A stretch of 64,000 nucleotides of DNA from Peribacillus cavernae (lineage in GTDB: Bacteria > Bacillota > Bacilli > Bacillales > DSM-1321). The position numbers and the translations under genes were made by a program. Positions 41,450-49,498 of this stretch are shown here, piece after piece. Location: assembly GCF_003989135.1 (NCBI RefSeq), contig NZ_RYZZ01000020.1, forward strand, positions 1-64,000, written 5' to 3'. Positions within the stretch are counted from its first letter, which is position 1; each line of letters starts with the position of its first letter. Under the pieces are notes generated by a model that saw nothing but the letters and a program-made list of their open reading frames with translations, did no database searches and was not told the DNA's origin.

Positions 41450-43171
41450 ATGGAGGTTGCAAAGCATAAACGCATAACAGTTTGGTTGTTGTGGCTGCTG
41501 CTCGTACCTGCTGGCATCACGCTGACCTATCAATATTATCCCCCACAAACGAATGTCCATGGGTGGGACATCATTGGCTTCCTTTTTTTAGCCTGTCTGT
41601 TGTCATTGATTCCGATGATGATTAATAATTCGCCTGTTTCGGCGGTGCAGGGAGTTTCACTGGCAGTTTTTCTGATTTACGGACTGGCCGTCGAGATGAT
41701 TGTGACCCAGATCACTTATATGTTCATGCTGCTGGCGCTGCGGCTTAGAAGGAACGAGATCCACCGGCTGCCTCTTAATTCCCTGCTTTTTTTCTTTGTT
41801 AGCTTAGTAAGTGGGCTCATTTATTACGCGCTTGCTGCTGCCGATGACTTCGGCACGATTGTAAGTCCATCTCATTTATCGATTATCATCGTTTATCATC
41901 TTATCTATTTTACACTAAACACGATTTTGGTTTCAGTAATAAGATATTTATTGTACAATCAGAAACTCGCGCTCATTACCAGGGACGCTGTTTGGGATTG
42001 CATTGCTGCATTAGTGGTATTGCCGATTGGGATTATTTTATTTATCCTATATCAGCAGCTGGGCTATCAGTCTATCTTGATTACCGGAATCCCTCTGATT
42101 GTCCTTGCGTATACCATGAAACTGTATAATTCCTCCCAGGCAATCAATGAAGGTTTGCAAAAGGCCAGTGAATTCGGCCATCAGCTTACGCAAAGGCTGG
42201 AGGTCAAAGAAGTGATTCATCTTTTTGTCGTAAAAATTGCTACCATCCTTCCTTCTGAACAAACCTATATCCTGGATGTTTTTAATCAGGAAAAGGAAAT
42301 ACACCTCCTTCGTTACGCCGAGTGGGGCATCGAAAAGGAGAAGAAGATAAAACCGCTGGTGCTTAATGAGGGAATTAGCGGCCATGTCTGGAAAACAAAA
42401 AAAGGAATCATTTATCAAACCAGAAAAGACTGGGAGCATCTTGACACAGGAATACTGAAAGAGACAGTTGAAAGTGTGCTCGCTGTTCCGGTTGTCCGGA
42501 ACTCTCTCGTAGTCGGTGTGTTGATTTTGACTTCAGGGAAAAAACGGGCGTATGAGCAGTATCAATTGATGATTATGGATATTTTATGTTCATATTTGGG
42601 AGCAGCGATAGAAAATGCCCGCCATCTTCAAGAAACCAAACAGAAAAGTGAACGATGTGCTTTAACCAATCTCTATAATTTCCGCTATTTCGAGTCAGCG
42701 CTTGAAAAGGAATTCGATAAGCTGCAAAACAAGGAATATAGCAATCTTTCATTAATTATCCTGGATATTGACCGTTTTAAATCTATAAATGATACATATG
42801 GCCATCAGAGCGGCAATGAGATCCTCACCGAGTTGGCCAGACGCCTTGAGCGATTGATGGCCAACAGGGGAATCCTGGCGCGTTTTGGCGGGGAAGAGTT
42901 TGTCATTCTCATGCCCGAGGTCGATAAAGCAGAAGCCTATGACTTTGCCGAATTCATCAGGCATTCGATTGCCAGCAAGCCATTTTCCGTACATTCGGAT
43001 TTGGGGGAGCATCGCAGCAAGCTTTTGGTTTCCGTTACCGCCAGCATTGGCGTTGCATCTGCCCTGGCTGATGCCGAAGATGCCCAGTCGCTCGTCCGCC
43101 ATGCCGACCGCGCCATGTACACTGGAGCCAAGCAGGCGGGAAGGAACAAGGTTGCCCAGTATGTGGGTTAG
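41450..43171 (+). CDS. Membrane-bound GAF-GGDEF diguanylate cyclase
   Basis: A 573-residue protein with about seven or eight N-terminal membrane segments (to about residue 215). A GAF-like sensor domain follows (about 235-390, with LNEGISGHVWKTKKGIIY). The C-terminal GGDEF domain starts about residue 400, with DIDRFKSINDTYGHQSGNEIL and an intact active site RFGGEEFV, so it should make cyclic di-GMP. An RxxD inhibitory site is not evident five residues before GGEEF. ATG at 41450 follows AGAGGTG. It sits directly upstream of a decayed type IV pilus locus, and cyclic di-GMP commonly controls such pili. Confidence 0.9.
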   Translation: MEVAKHKRITVWLLWLLLVPAGITLTYQYYPPQTNVHGWDIIGFLFLACLLSLIPMMINNSPVSAVQGVSLAVFLIYGLAVEMIVTQITYMFMLLALRLRRNEIHRLPLNSLLFFFVSLVSGLIYYALAAADDFGTIVSPSHLSIIIVYHLIYFTLNTILVSVIRYLLYNQKLALITRDAVWDCIAALVVLPIGIILFILYQQLGYQSILITGIPLIVLAYTMKLYNSSQAINEGLQKASEFGHQLTQRLEVKEVIHLFVVKIATILPSEQTYILDVFNQEKEIHLLRYAEWGIEKEKKIKPLVLNEGISGHVWKTKKGIIYQTRKDWEHLDTGILKETVESVLAVPVVRNSLVVGVLILTSGKKRAYEQYQLMIMDILCSYLGAAIENARHLQETKQKSERCALTNLYNFRYFESALEKEFDKLQNKEYSNLSLIILDIDRFKSINDTYGHQSGNEILTELARRLERLMANRGILARFGGEEFVILMPEVDKAEAYDFAEFIRHSIASKPFSVHSDLGEHRSKLLVSVTASIGVASALADAEDAQSLVRHADRAMYTGAKQAGRNKVAQYVG

Positions 43172-43251
43172 CTGTAAATCCTTGAAAATCTGAATGTAGT
43201 ATCTTAGTAAAGTAAGAATAAACGGGGGAAAAGGTATGTTTTTTATTCTAA

Positions 43252-43743
43252 AACAGCAGCTGCTGTACAAAGTATTATCTCGATTATGCCCTCTTAAAAT
43301 TGCCTGTGTTCGGTAAGCTGCTGCAAAAGGCACAAATCGCGAGAATGACCAGGACGTTAAGCTCCCTTTTCGCAAGCTCTGTTCCGATCCTCCAATCACT
43401 GTCAATTATCGAAAAGATCTCAGGCAACGAAGTGTTGGCGAAAGTTCTCAAGGAATCCAGGAATTCGATAGAACAAGGCGGATCGATTGCAGGTCCAATG
43501 GAAAGTCACTGGGCATTTCCTCCTATGGTGACGCAGATGATTTCGATTGGCGAAAGATCAGGTACAATGGATTACATGCTGGATAAAGCCGCAGAATTTT
43601 ACGAAATGGAAGTGGACAATGCAACAGACCAGATTAAATCATTGATAGAGCCGATGATGATCGTCTTTCTGGCAGTTGTGGTCGGCGGTATCGTGGCAGC
43701 TATCGCGGTACCGATGTTCAGTATCTTTGAAACAATTAAATAA
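43252..43743 (+). pseudogene. pilC: C-terminal remnant of PilC/GspF-type pilus inner-membrane protein
   Basis: The open frame encodes YYLDYALLKLPVFGKLLQKA, IARMTRTLSSLFASSVPILQSL, SGTMDYMLDKAAEFYEMEVD and a final membrane helix ending AAIAVPMFSIFETIK. This is the second half of PilC/GspF/ComGB-like proteins, which run to about 400 residues. The N-terminal half and the pilB and pilT genes that normally precede it are missing. The only start with a ribosome binding site (ATG at 43236) reads a different frame, so a frameshift or deletion join lies at about 43236-43275. It is not expected to work. Confidence 0.85.
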
Positions 43744-43794
43744 AAAATTTAGGTATTTTATCATGGAAAAATATTCATCAATCTCTTATAATAG

Positions 43795-43920
43795 TAAAAG
43801 GATATACATATTGGAAGCGATGGTAGGCCATTTGTAGCTGGCCTGGAGTGAGTAGTGCACCCCGCCAATTTTTAAGTTTAATATTCATACTCCTTTCCAA
43901 AGGAGTTCTTTTTTTACTTA
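43795..43920 (+). promoter_or_regulatory. Structured leader-like element with terminator upstream of comC
   Basis: The stem GGCCA..TGGCC (43828-43844) is followed by GGAGTGAG..CACCCC-type pairing, then ACTCC/GGAGT with a run of T (43889-43917) that looks like an intrinsic terminator. TATAAT is at 43784. The layout of promoter, folded RNA and terminator before a gene resembles a riboswitch or an untranslated small RNA, but I could not match any class. The pilin gene expected here is absent. Confidence 0.4.
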
Positions 43921-43982
43921 TATTCAACTTCGTTCCGAATCTAGTATAATAAGTCTAATAGAAATGCAAAGGAATTACTGAT

Positions 43983-44738
43983 ATGGCCTTTATCTATGCG
44001 TACCAATTTATTCTTGGAGCGGTGCTGGGATCGTTCTACAATGTCGTCGGATTGCGGGTGCCGGAGAATGTGTCAATAGTCCGGCCGCGGTCCCACTGCC
44101 CTGCCTGTAAAAGAACTTTAGGCACATTGGACCTGGTTCCGATTTTGTCTTATCTCTTTCTACACGGAAAGTGCAGAGGCTGCGGTACAAAAATATCTGT
44201 CGTTTACCCTGCGGTTGAGCTCGTGACTGGTTTATTGTTCATATTTGCTCTATACCGGTTCGGACTGACCGGCGAATTGGCTATCGCACTCCTTTTCATC
44301 TCGCTTCTGGTCATTATTTTTGTTTCGGATATATCCCATATGATCATTCCGGACAAGGTGCTGCTATTTTTTCTCCCGTTCCTTATCCTCGGCAGAATAG
44401 TCGTACCGCTTGAACCGTGGTGGGATATGTTTTCCGGTGCTTTCTCCGGTTTCGCGCTTCTTTTTCTGATCGCGATTATCAGCAAGGGGGGCATGGGCTT
44501 CGGTGACGTTAAACTCTTCTTTGTGATTGGCCTGGTACTCGGGTTTAAGTTGACGCTCCTGGCCTTTTTTATCGCTACGCTTATTGGCGCCTTTTATGGC
44601 ATTGCCGGCATAGCTGCGGGAAGGTTCAAGAAAAGGCAGCCGATTCCATTTGGGCCGTTCATTGCTGTAGGCGCTCTTGTTTCCTATTTTTATGGCGGTA
44701 TCATACTAAACTGGTATTTTCGGATGTTTGATTTTTAG
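43983..44738 (+). CDS. comC: Prepilin peptidase and N-methyltransferase (ComC/PilD)
   Basis: A 251-residue membrane aspartic protease that cleaves and methylates type IV (pseudo)pilins. The N-terminal cytoplasmic loop has two CxxC pairs (CPACKRTLG and CRGCGTKIS). The catalytic aspartates are in VSDISHMIIPDKV and GMGFGDVKLF. About seven membrane segments are predicted. Start follows AAAGGAAT. It is the only intact gene in a decayed pilus cluster; it is in the comC position of B. subtilis and is probably kept to process competence (ComG) pseudopilins. Confidence 0.95.
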   Translation: MAFIYAYQFILGAVLGSFYNVVGLRVPENVSIVRPRSHCPACKRTLGTLDLVPILSYLFLHGKCRGCGTKISVVYPAVELVTGLLFIFALYRFGLTGELAIALLFISLLVIIFVSDISHMIIPDKVLLFFLPFLILGRIVVPLEPWWDMFSGAFSGFALLFLIAIISKGGMGFGDVKLFFVIGLVLGFKLTLLAFFIATLIGAFYGIAGIAAGRFKKRQPIPFGPFIAVGALVSYFYGGIILNWYFRMFDF

Positions 44739-44750
44739 GCGGTGAAGCGA

Positions 44751-45059
44751 GTGTCATTATTGGGAAACGGTAAGCATCAAGTGCATTTTGCGGTAAAAGA
44801 TCGATATATTCGTTTTTTGAAGAGCGGGAAAAATCGGTCATTTCTCGCTTACGGGCAAAAATGCCTGCCTGAGGGAGTTATCGTGGAAGGACAAATCAAG
44901 GAACGGGAAACGCTGGAAATGATCCTTGATGAAATCATCGGCCAGTGGAAGTTGAAAGGAATCAGGACTTCATTTTCGGTTCCGGATTCGTTTGTCATAC
45001 TAAGAAAGATCAGCATACCAGCTGAAGTCATGAAAGAAGATCTTAAAGAGCCTTTCTGA
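44751..45059 (+). pseudogene. pilM: N-terminal remnant of pilus assembly ATPase-like PilM
   Basis: About 102 codons beginning MSLLGNGKHQVHFAVKDRYI, in the style of PilM/FtsA-like proteins. The segment FSVPDSFVILRKISIPAEVM is the conserved PilM region that precedes the peptide-binding part. It then stops (TGA at 45057), whereas PilM is normally over 300 residues. The following frame (45061 onward) belongs to the end of another gene, so a deletion removed the rest of pilM and the start of pilN. GTG at 44751 has AGGCGGTG upstream. Confidence 0.7.
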
Positions 45060-45060
45060 C

Positions 45061-45243
45061 TCTGCATTTATCACAGAAGCGAGGCTGCTTGGCTTTCAAA
45101 CGAAAAAAGCGGATGAAGGTAGAGTTGAATCTGTTGAACGGGATAGCGGAAATGTACTTCCGAGATATATCGCACAATATAATCTGCAAATTAATAAACA
45201 GGCTCTTCAAAAAGCAAAAGCCGAAGGGAAGGTGCTGAAATAA
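45061..45243 (+). pseudogene. pilN: C-terminal remnant of a PilN-like pilus protein
   Basis: An open frame of 60 codons without a start reads FITEARLLGFQTKKADEG, then LPRYIAQYNLQINKQAL, ending at a TAA that overlaps the pilO start (TAATG). The overlap and position fit the end of pilN, whose C-terminus is poorly conserved. The assignment therefore relies mainly on gene order. Confidence 0.5.
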
Positions 45244-46276
45244 TGCCTTCTCGAAAAATGGCCATTATCTTCTCTGTTTGTTTATGCCTCGTTGTGTTCC
45301 CTGGCGGCGGTTATTTTTATTTTTTTCATTATAAACCGTTTAAGGAGAGTATGGAAACGCTGAAAACTTCGATTTCAAATGAAGAAAATAGTACCAATCG
45401 CTTGGACAAAAGTAAAAAACAGGACAGCGGGGATCTAAAAAAGAAGTCAGCAGATTTACAAAAGATGCTGCCTGTGAGTGCTCTGGTTGATCAATTTCTT
45501 CTTCAGCTGCAAGAAGCGGAAGCCGCTTCAGGAAGCTTGATTACCAGGATTTCGTTTGCGAAAATGGTGAAGATACTGCAGCAGATCCAGAAGGACCGGC
45601 ACAAGAAACTTCGAATTAGGGAGATCCTATAGAGAATTCCAATCCTGAAACTGGAAGCAGCAGCGAAGCAGGAGAGACATCCAATGCTACTGACGCTTCT
45701 TTGCCGCCGGGCATCGAGAAAATCACGGCAGCGATGGTTGTGGAAGCGCCGGGTTATTTTGAATTGGAAGGGTTCATAAAGGCGGTAGAAGAATTGCCGC
45801 GTATCACAAAGGTCGAAAGTCTAGTCTTTACAGGGAATCAGGAAATCAAGCAAGTGGAAGACCAGTCAGATAAGCTTAGATATAATATGACGGTGTCGAC
45901 TTATTACTACCCTGGACTTGAAAAACTGAAAAAACAGCTTCCTAAATATGATGTTCCGGAACCGGGCAATAAAGTGAATCCTTTTTATCAATCAGAGCTA
46001 TCGATTCCAGCTAAACCGAGTCGTGGACAGGAACCTGGCAATGATAATCGAGATGCCAGGGATACGGGGGAGAACAGCCGGATTGTAGAGATAAACCAGA
46101 GAAAATATAGAGTTTATAGCTATAAGGTAAAGCCTGGTGATACCCTATTCAAAATAGCAGTAGCCTTTTACAATAGCCGCAAAGGGGAAGCCCTGATTAA
46201 AAGCTGGAACAAGATGACCTCTCTCCAGGCTGGCACAACTATCGAAATACCAGTACCGGTTGACGGCAAAATTTGA
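45243..46276 (+). pseudogene. pilO: Broken PilO-like gene with C-terminal LysM domain
   Basis: The first frame (ATG 45243) encodes a membrane anchor (MAIIFSVCLCLVVFPGGGYFYFF), a coiled coil and MLPVSALVDQFLLQLQEAE, which is PilO-like. At about 45557 a one-base shift moves the frame; the continuation reads ENGEDTAADPEGPAQETSN, then a TAG at 45617-45619. Downstream it is open again with the PilO C-terminal fold (VVEAPGYFELEGFIKAVEEL). A LysM domain follows (YKVKPGDTLFKIAVAFYNS..LQAGTTIEIPVP). Two lesions make a full-length product unlikely. The downstream part has an internal ATG (45701) but no good ribosome binding site. Confidence 0.78.
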
Positions 46277-46370
46277 CGAAACCTATTGATAACAGGACGA
46301 CAAAAGTCTTGTTATTTTTTTTTGCCTGTGTGATAGGATGAGAAAAATGAAGTCGAAGGGAGCCTGTGAG

Positions 46371-47378
46371 ATGGACAAGTCCAAGAATCAAAAAGGTCTT
46401 ACGATCAAGATCAATGGACAGGAAAAATCATTCGAGGAAACAAAAAAAGACAGGTTCCATCCGGAAAGTCAGGTCGCTGCCGCCTCTGAAAAGGAAAAGG
46501 AAGAAAGCTTTGACTGGATGCTGCCAGACGAAGCAGCGACGAAAGGAGCCATAGGCCCTGCTCCTGTAAAAAAAGGCAAGGCAGCGATCTATAGCTTTGG
46601 CGGAAAATCGAAAAGTAAAGGGCAAAAGGATGGGACAGGTGTATTGAAAGCATTTTTAATTGCCATCATTTGTGCGATTATTCTTGGGACATTTCTGGGA
46701 TTTATCATCTTAAAAACGATCACATCTGATGATGGGACTCAAGCATCAGGGGAAAACCAAAATGTAGCTTCAGCACCTGCTGAAAAACCGGCCGCAACAG
46801 CAGAAAGCAATAAAAACACTTCACTCTCCCCCCTCAAGGTCTATCTCGTGCAGGGGGGGGTCTTTAGTACGGAAAGCAGCGCCAGCAAGATCCAAAAAAG
46901 CATTAAACAAAAGGGAGTCCCTGCAGAAATCTTTAAATTGGATGGGCGGTTTTATATCTTTTTAGGAAGCGCAGGCAGTCTCCAGGAGAGTAAGGAGCTG
47001 GCCTCATACTTCCAAAGTAATCAACTGGATGCTTTTTGGAAGGAAGTATCACTTTCTGCCGCCATTAAGGGGGATGGAAAAGAAAGCAAGCTTCTGAGCG
47101 ATATGTCTGCTCTCTACAGCACATTAGCGCAATCCACCTCAAGCCTTCTGCTCAGTCCCGAAACTGCCATCGACGAAAAACGGCTTGAAAAGCAATTAAA
47201 AACAGTTAACGAAACGGCAAAGGGTGTCTCGGTCAAACCACTTGCAGCGTTGAAAAAAAATGTATCTTCAGCGTCAGAATTGCTCAACAAATATCAAACT
47301 TCGAAAGATCCAAGGCAGCTTCTTCAGGCTCAAGATCAGTTGCTGGCGTTTTTGAAGGGTTATCAAAGCATGGGATGA
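46371..47378 (+). CDS. spoIIB: SpoIIB, SPOR-domain protein of the sporulation septum
   Basis: A 335-residue protein. A cytoplasmic N-terminus begins KNQKGLTIKINGQEKSFEE. One membrane segment is at about residue 95 (VLKAFLIAIICAIILGTFLGFIIL), and an external SPOR domain runs from about 160 (LKVYLVQGGVFSTESSASKIQ), able to bind denuded peptidoglycan at the septum. A helical C-terminus follows. Its place between comC and maf is that of B. subtilis spoIIB, which helps septal peptidoglycan dissolution during engulfment. A run of eight G (46853-46860) lies in the SPOR domain. ATG at 46371 is preferred (GGGAG upstream). Confidence 0.85.
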   Translation: MDKSKNQKGLTIKINGQEKSFEETKKDRFHPESQVAAASEKEKEESFDWMLPDEAATKGAIGPAPVKKGKAAIYSFGGKSKSKGQKDGTGVLKAFLIAIICAIILGTFLGFIILKTITSDDGTQASGENQNVASAPAEKPAATAESNKNTSLSPLKVYLVQGGVFSTESSASKIQKSIKQKGVPAEIFKLDGRFYIFLGSAGSLQESKELASYFQSNQLDAFWKEVSLSAAIKGDGKESKLLSDMSALYSTLAQSTSSLLLSPETAIDEKRLEKQLKTVNETAKGVSVKPLAALKKNVSSASELLNKYQTSKDPRQLLQAQDQLLAFLKGYQSMG

Positions 47379-47451
47379 AAGTAATCTGTCAGTTGTTATA
47401 TATTTCCGGGAAATACATGATAAAATGCCGTAAAAAAGAGATCCTTCAGTT

Positions 47452-47500
47452 AAACATGATTCAGGCAGAATGAACTCCCTGCCAATCATGTTCTTTTTTA
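47452..47500 (+). terminator. Terminator after spoIIB
   Basis: AACATGATT pairs with AATCATGTT, with an inner GGCAG/CTGCC stem. A T-rich run follows. Confidence 0.85.
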
Positions 47501-47660
47501 TTTTTATGGACATGGAGCGGTGACAAGCCCCGGCTCGGCATTTCGCAGGACAAGGAACGCTTTAGGAACCATATTTCCTTCGAAACGAAAAAACGATCGT
47601 TTTTTAAGGGTGTGGAAATAGTTAGCTACCGATGCTGTTAACCTATTTTTTTGTCAAAGA
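47501..47660. other. Intergenic stretch with partial GAAAAGCG-repeat material
   Basis: GACATGGAGCGGTGACAAGC and GACAAGGAACGCTTT resemble pieces of the intergenic repeat family (compare AAAGCGTTCCTTGTC at 37200). It looks like an eroded copy. Nothing else was recognised. Confidence 0.35.
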
Positions 47661-47689
47661 TTGTTAGTTATTCTGTAATCTGTTACGAT
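47661..47689 (+). promoter_or_regulatory. Promoter of maf
   Basis: TTGTTA (47661-47666), a 17-nt spacer and TACGAT (47684-47689), 48 nt before the maf start. Confidence 0.6.
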
Positions 47690-47736
47690 AGATATGTATC
47701 TCCCGAAAATGCTTTTAGTAAGGTAAGGTGAATTTC

Positions 47737-48306
47737 ATGCATCCATTGATATTAGCTTCCTCATCACCGCGTCGTAAAGAACTTCTCCAATTTCTCCACG
47801 TTCCTTTTCAAACGATTCATGCAAATGTTGATGAGAATTTTGACCCGAATTTGACCGCTGAAGAAGCTGTCAGAGAATTAGCAGTGCGAAAGGCAGCGGC
47901 AGTCGCGCTTGAACATAAAGACAGCTGTGTAATTGGTGCGGATACGGTTGTAGTCGTCGACGGCGAATTTATCGGGAAACCGGCTGACCGCTCCGCTGCA
48001 AAACAAACGCTGCAAATCCTTTCAGGAAGAACACACTATGTGTATACTGGTGTGGCTATTATCCAGGATAAGAACCAGGCCGTTTTCGCAGAAAAAACAG
48101 AAGTGAGCTTTTGGAGGCTGTCTGACGAAGAGATCGAAGCATATCTCGAAACTGGAGAGCCTTTTGACAAAGCCGGCAGCTACGGCATTCAGGGGTACGG
48201 ATCGCTTCTCGTAAAGGAGATTACCGGTGATTACTATACGGTTGTCGGCCTTCCTGTATCCAGGCTAGCCCGTGAATTGAAAGCCTTCCAGCGTCAAAAG
48301 CTGTAA
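47737..48306 (+). CDS. maf: Maf, nucleoside triphosphate pyrophosphatase
   Basis: A 189-residue house-cleaning enzyme that hydrolyses non-canonical or modified nucleotides such as dTTP and UTP analogues. It also acts as a septum-inhibiting factor in Bacillus. The signature SSSPRRKELL is at the N-terminus, then GADTVVVVDGEFIGKP, LSGRTHYVYTGV and DKAGSYGIQGYG. ATG at 47737 follows AAGGTG; a GTG at 47728 overlaps the binding site. The next gene is radC, as in B. subtilis. Confidence 0.95.
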   Translation: MHPLILASSSPRRKELLQFLHVPFQTIHANVDENFDPNLTAEEAVRELAVRKAAAVALEHKDSCVIGADTVVVVDGEFIGKPADRSAAKQTLQILSGRTHYVYTGVAIIQDKNQAVFAEKTEVSFWRLSDEEIEAYLETGEPFDKAGSYGIQGYGSLLVKEITGDYYTVVGLPVSRLARELKAFQRQKL

Positions 48307-48377
48307 GTTTGGAGTATTCATTTCTCTCCTCGACGGCCTTCTTCCAAGATCCATAGTTATGAAAGGATGTTGAATAG

Positions 48378-48923
48378 GTGGGCAGTAAAATGTTAATTCG
48401 TGATTTCCCGAAAGAAGAAAGACCTCGTGAACGATTTCTGCAGGAAGGGCCTCAGAGCCTTTCAACACAGGAGCTACTTGCACTCCTGCTCAGGACCGGA
48501 ACCAAGGATGAATCTGTTCTGCAGCTGGCGAACCGGTTGATCAGTACCTTTGAAGGGTTAAGGCTGTTAAAGGATGCTTCCATTGAAGAAATTACTTCAA
48601 TTAAGGGAATCGGGGAAGCAAAGGCGATTCAAATTTTGGCATCTGTGGAACTTGGCCGAAGAATCAGCAGTTTAAATTATAATGACCGCTATGTGATTCG
48701 TTCTCCTGAGGACTGCGCCAATTATTGCATGGAGGAGATGCGGTTTTTATCCCAGGAGCATTTTGTTTGTTTATATTTAAACACAAAAAACCAGGTGCTT
48801 CATAAACAGACCATTTTTATCGGCAGCCTGAATGCCTCTATCGTACACCCGCGTGAGGTATACAAAGAAGCCTTCCGCCGGTCCGCGGCCTCTATTATTT
48901 GTCTGCACAATCATCCCTCAGGC
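48378..48923 (+). CDS. radC: RadC (JAMM-motif protein), exon 1, interrupted by a group II intron
   Basis: This part encodes the first 182 residues. A helix-hairpin-helix-like region includes EEITSIKGIGEAKAIQILA, and the JAMM domain follows with FVCLYLNTKNQVLHKQTIFIG and the metal ligands in IICLHNHPSG. Without splicing the frame reads five intron codons and stops at 48944. With exon 2 (51462-51602) the product is 228 residues with an uninterrupted [18 protein letters not shown]. The GTG at 48378 has AAAGGATG upstream; an ATG at 48390 is an alternative. RadC is a widespread protein of uncertain function once linked to DNA repair. Confidence 0.92.
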
Positions 48924-49498
48924 GTGCGCCTGCAAGGTGCGTAATTTTAGCGATTTTCCTTGAAAATCTAGAACTCCTTACAATGTTCTATGGTCAGCAT
49001 CTTACCTTGAGGGGAAACCCAATACAGGGAACAGAGCATGATGTGAAAAAGGAGAAAAGACGACAAAGCTATCTAACGTCGAGTCAGTTCTTCAGACCAA
49101 GTGATGTATGGTAAAGGCTATACTGCTTGAATCCTAGACGAATGAGCGGTGGGTGCGCCATTGTCTACGATAGTTAACAGGCAATGAGGACAAAATGGAA
49201 GACGTATCGCCTGAGCGTCTGTGGGAAATCGCCGCTTTCCTGTCCATAGTAAGGTTTGTCCTTCAATCCTCAACAAGAGGAAACCGTCGAAAGGGATATC
49301 TAACCATCACGCAACTAAAATTATGTCATAATGCAGGGATTACCTAAGTGCAAGTGCCACTGGGCTATTAGACATAGGTCTATGAAAATTGCATATGGTA
49401 ACGGAGTCTCCATAGTACTCAACGTTTGCTTGTAATGAGTTTAGCACGGGGAAGGGAGACAGGTTGATGTTAACGTCAATTGGAAAGGAGTCATGAAT

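Noticed and set aside
43784-43920. Cyclic di-GMP riboswitch before comC
   Set aside because: Tempting because of the diguanylate cyclase and pilus context, but the conserved class I core bases are not present; kept only as an unassigned structured element.
49012-49060. EBS2 of the group II intron
   Set aside because: ATGAT near 49039 could pair with ATCAT in exon 1, but five base pairs are too few to claim without folding domain I.
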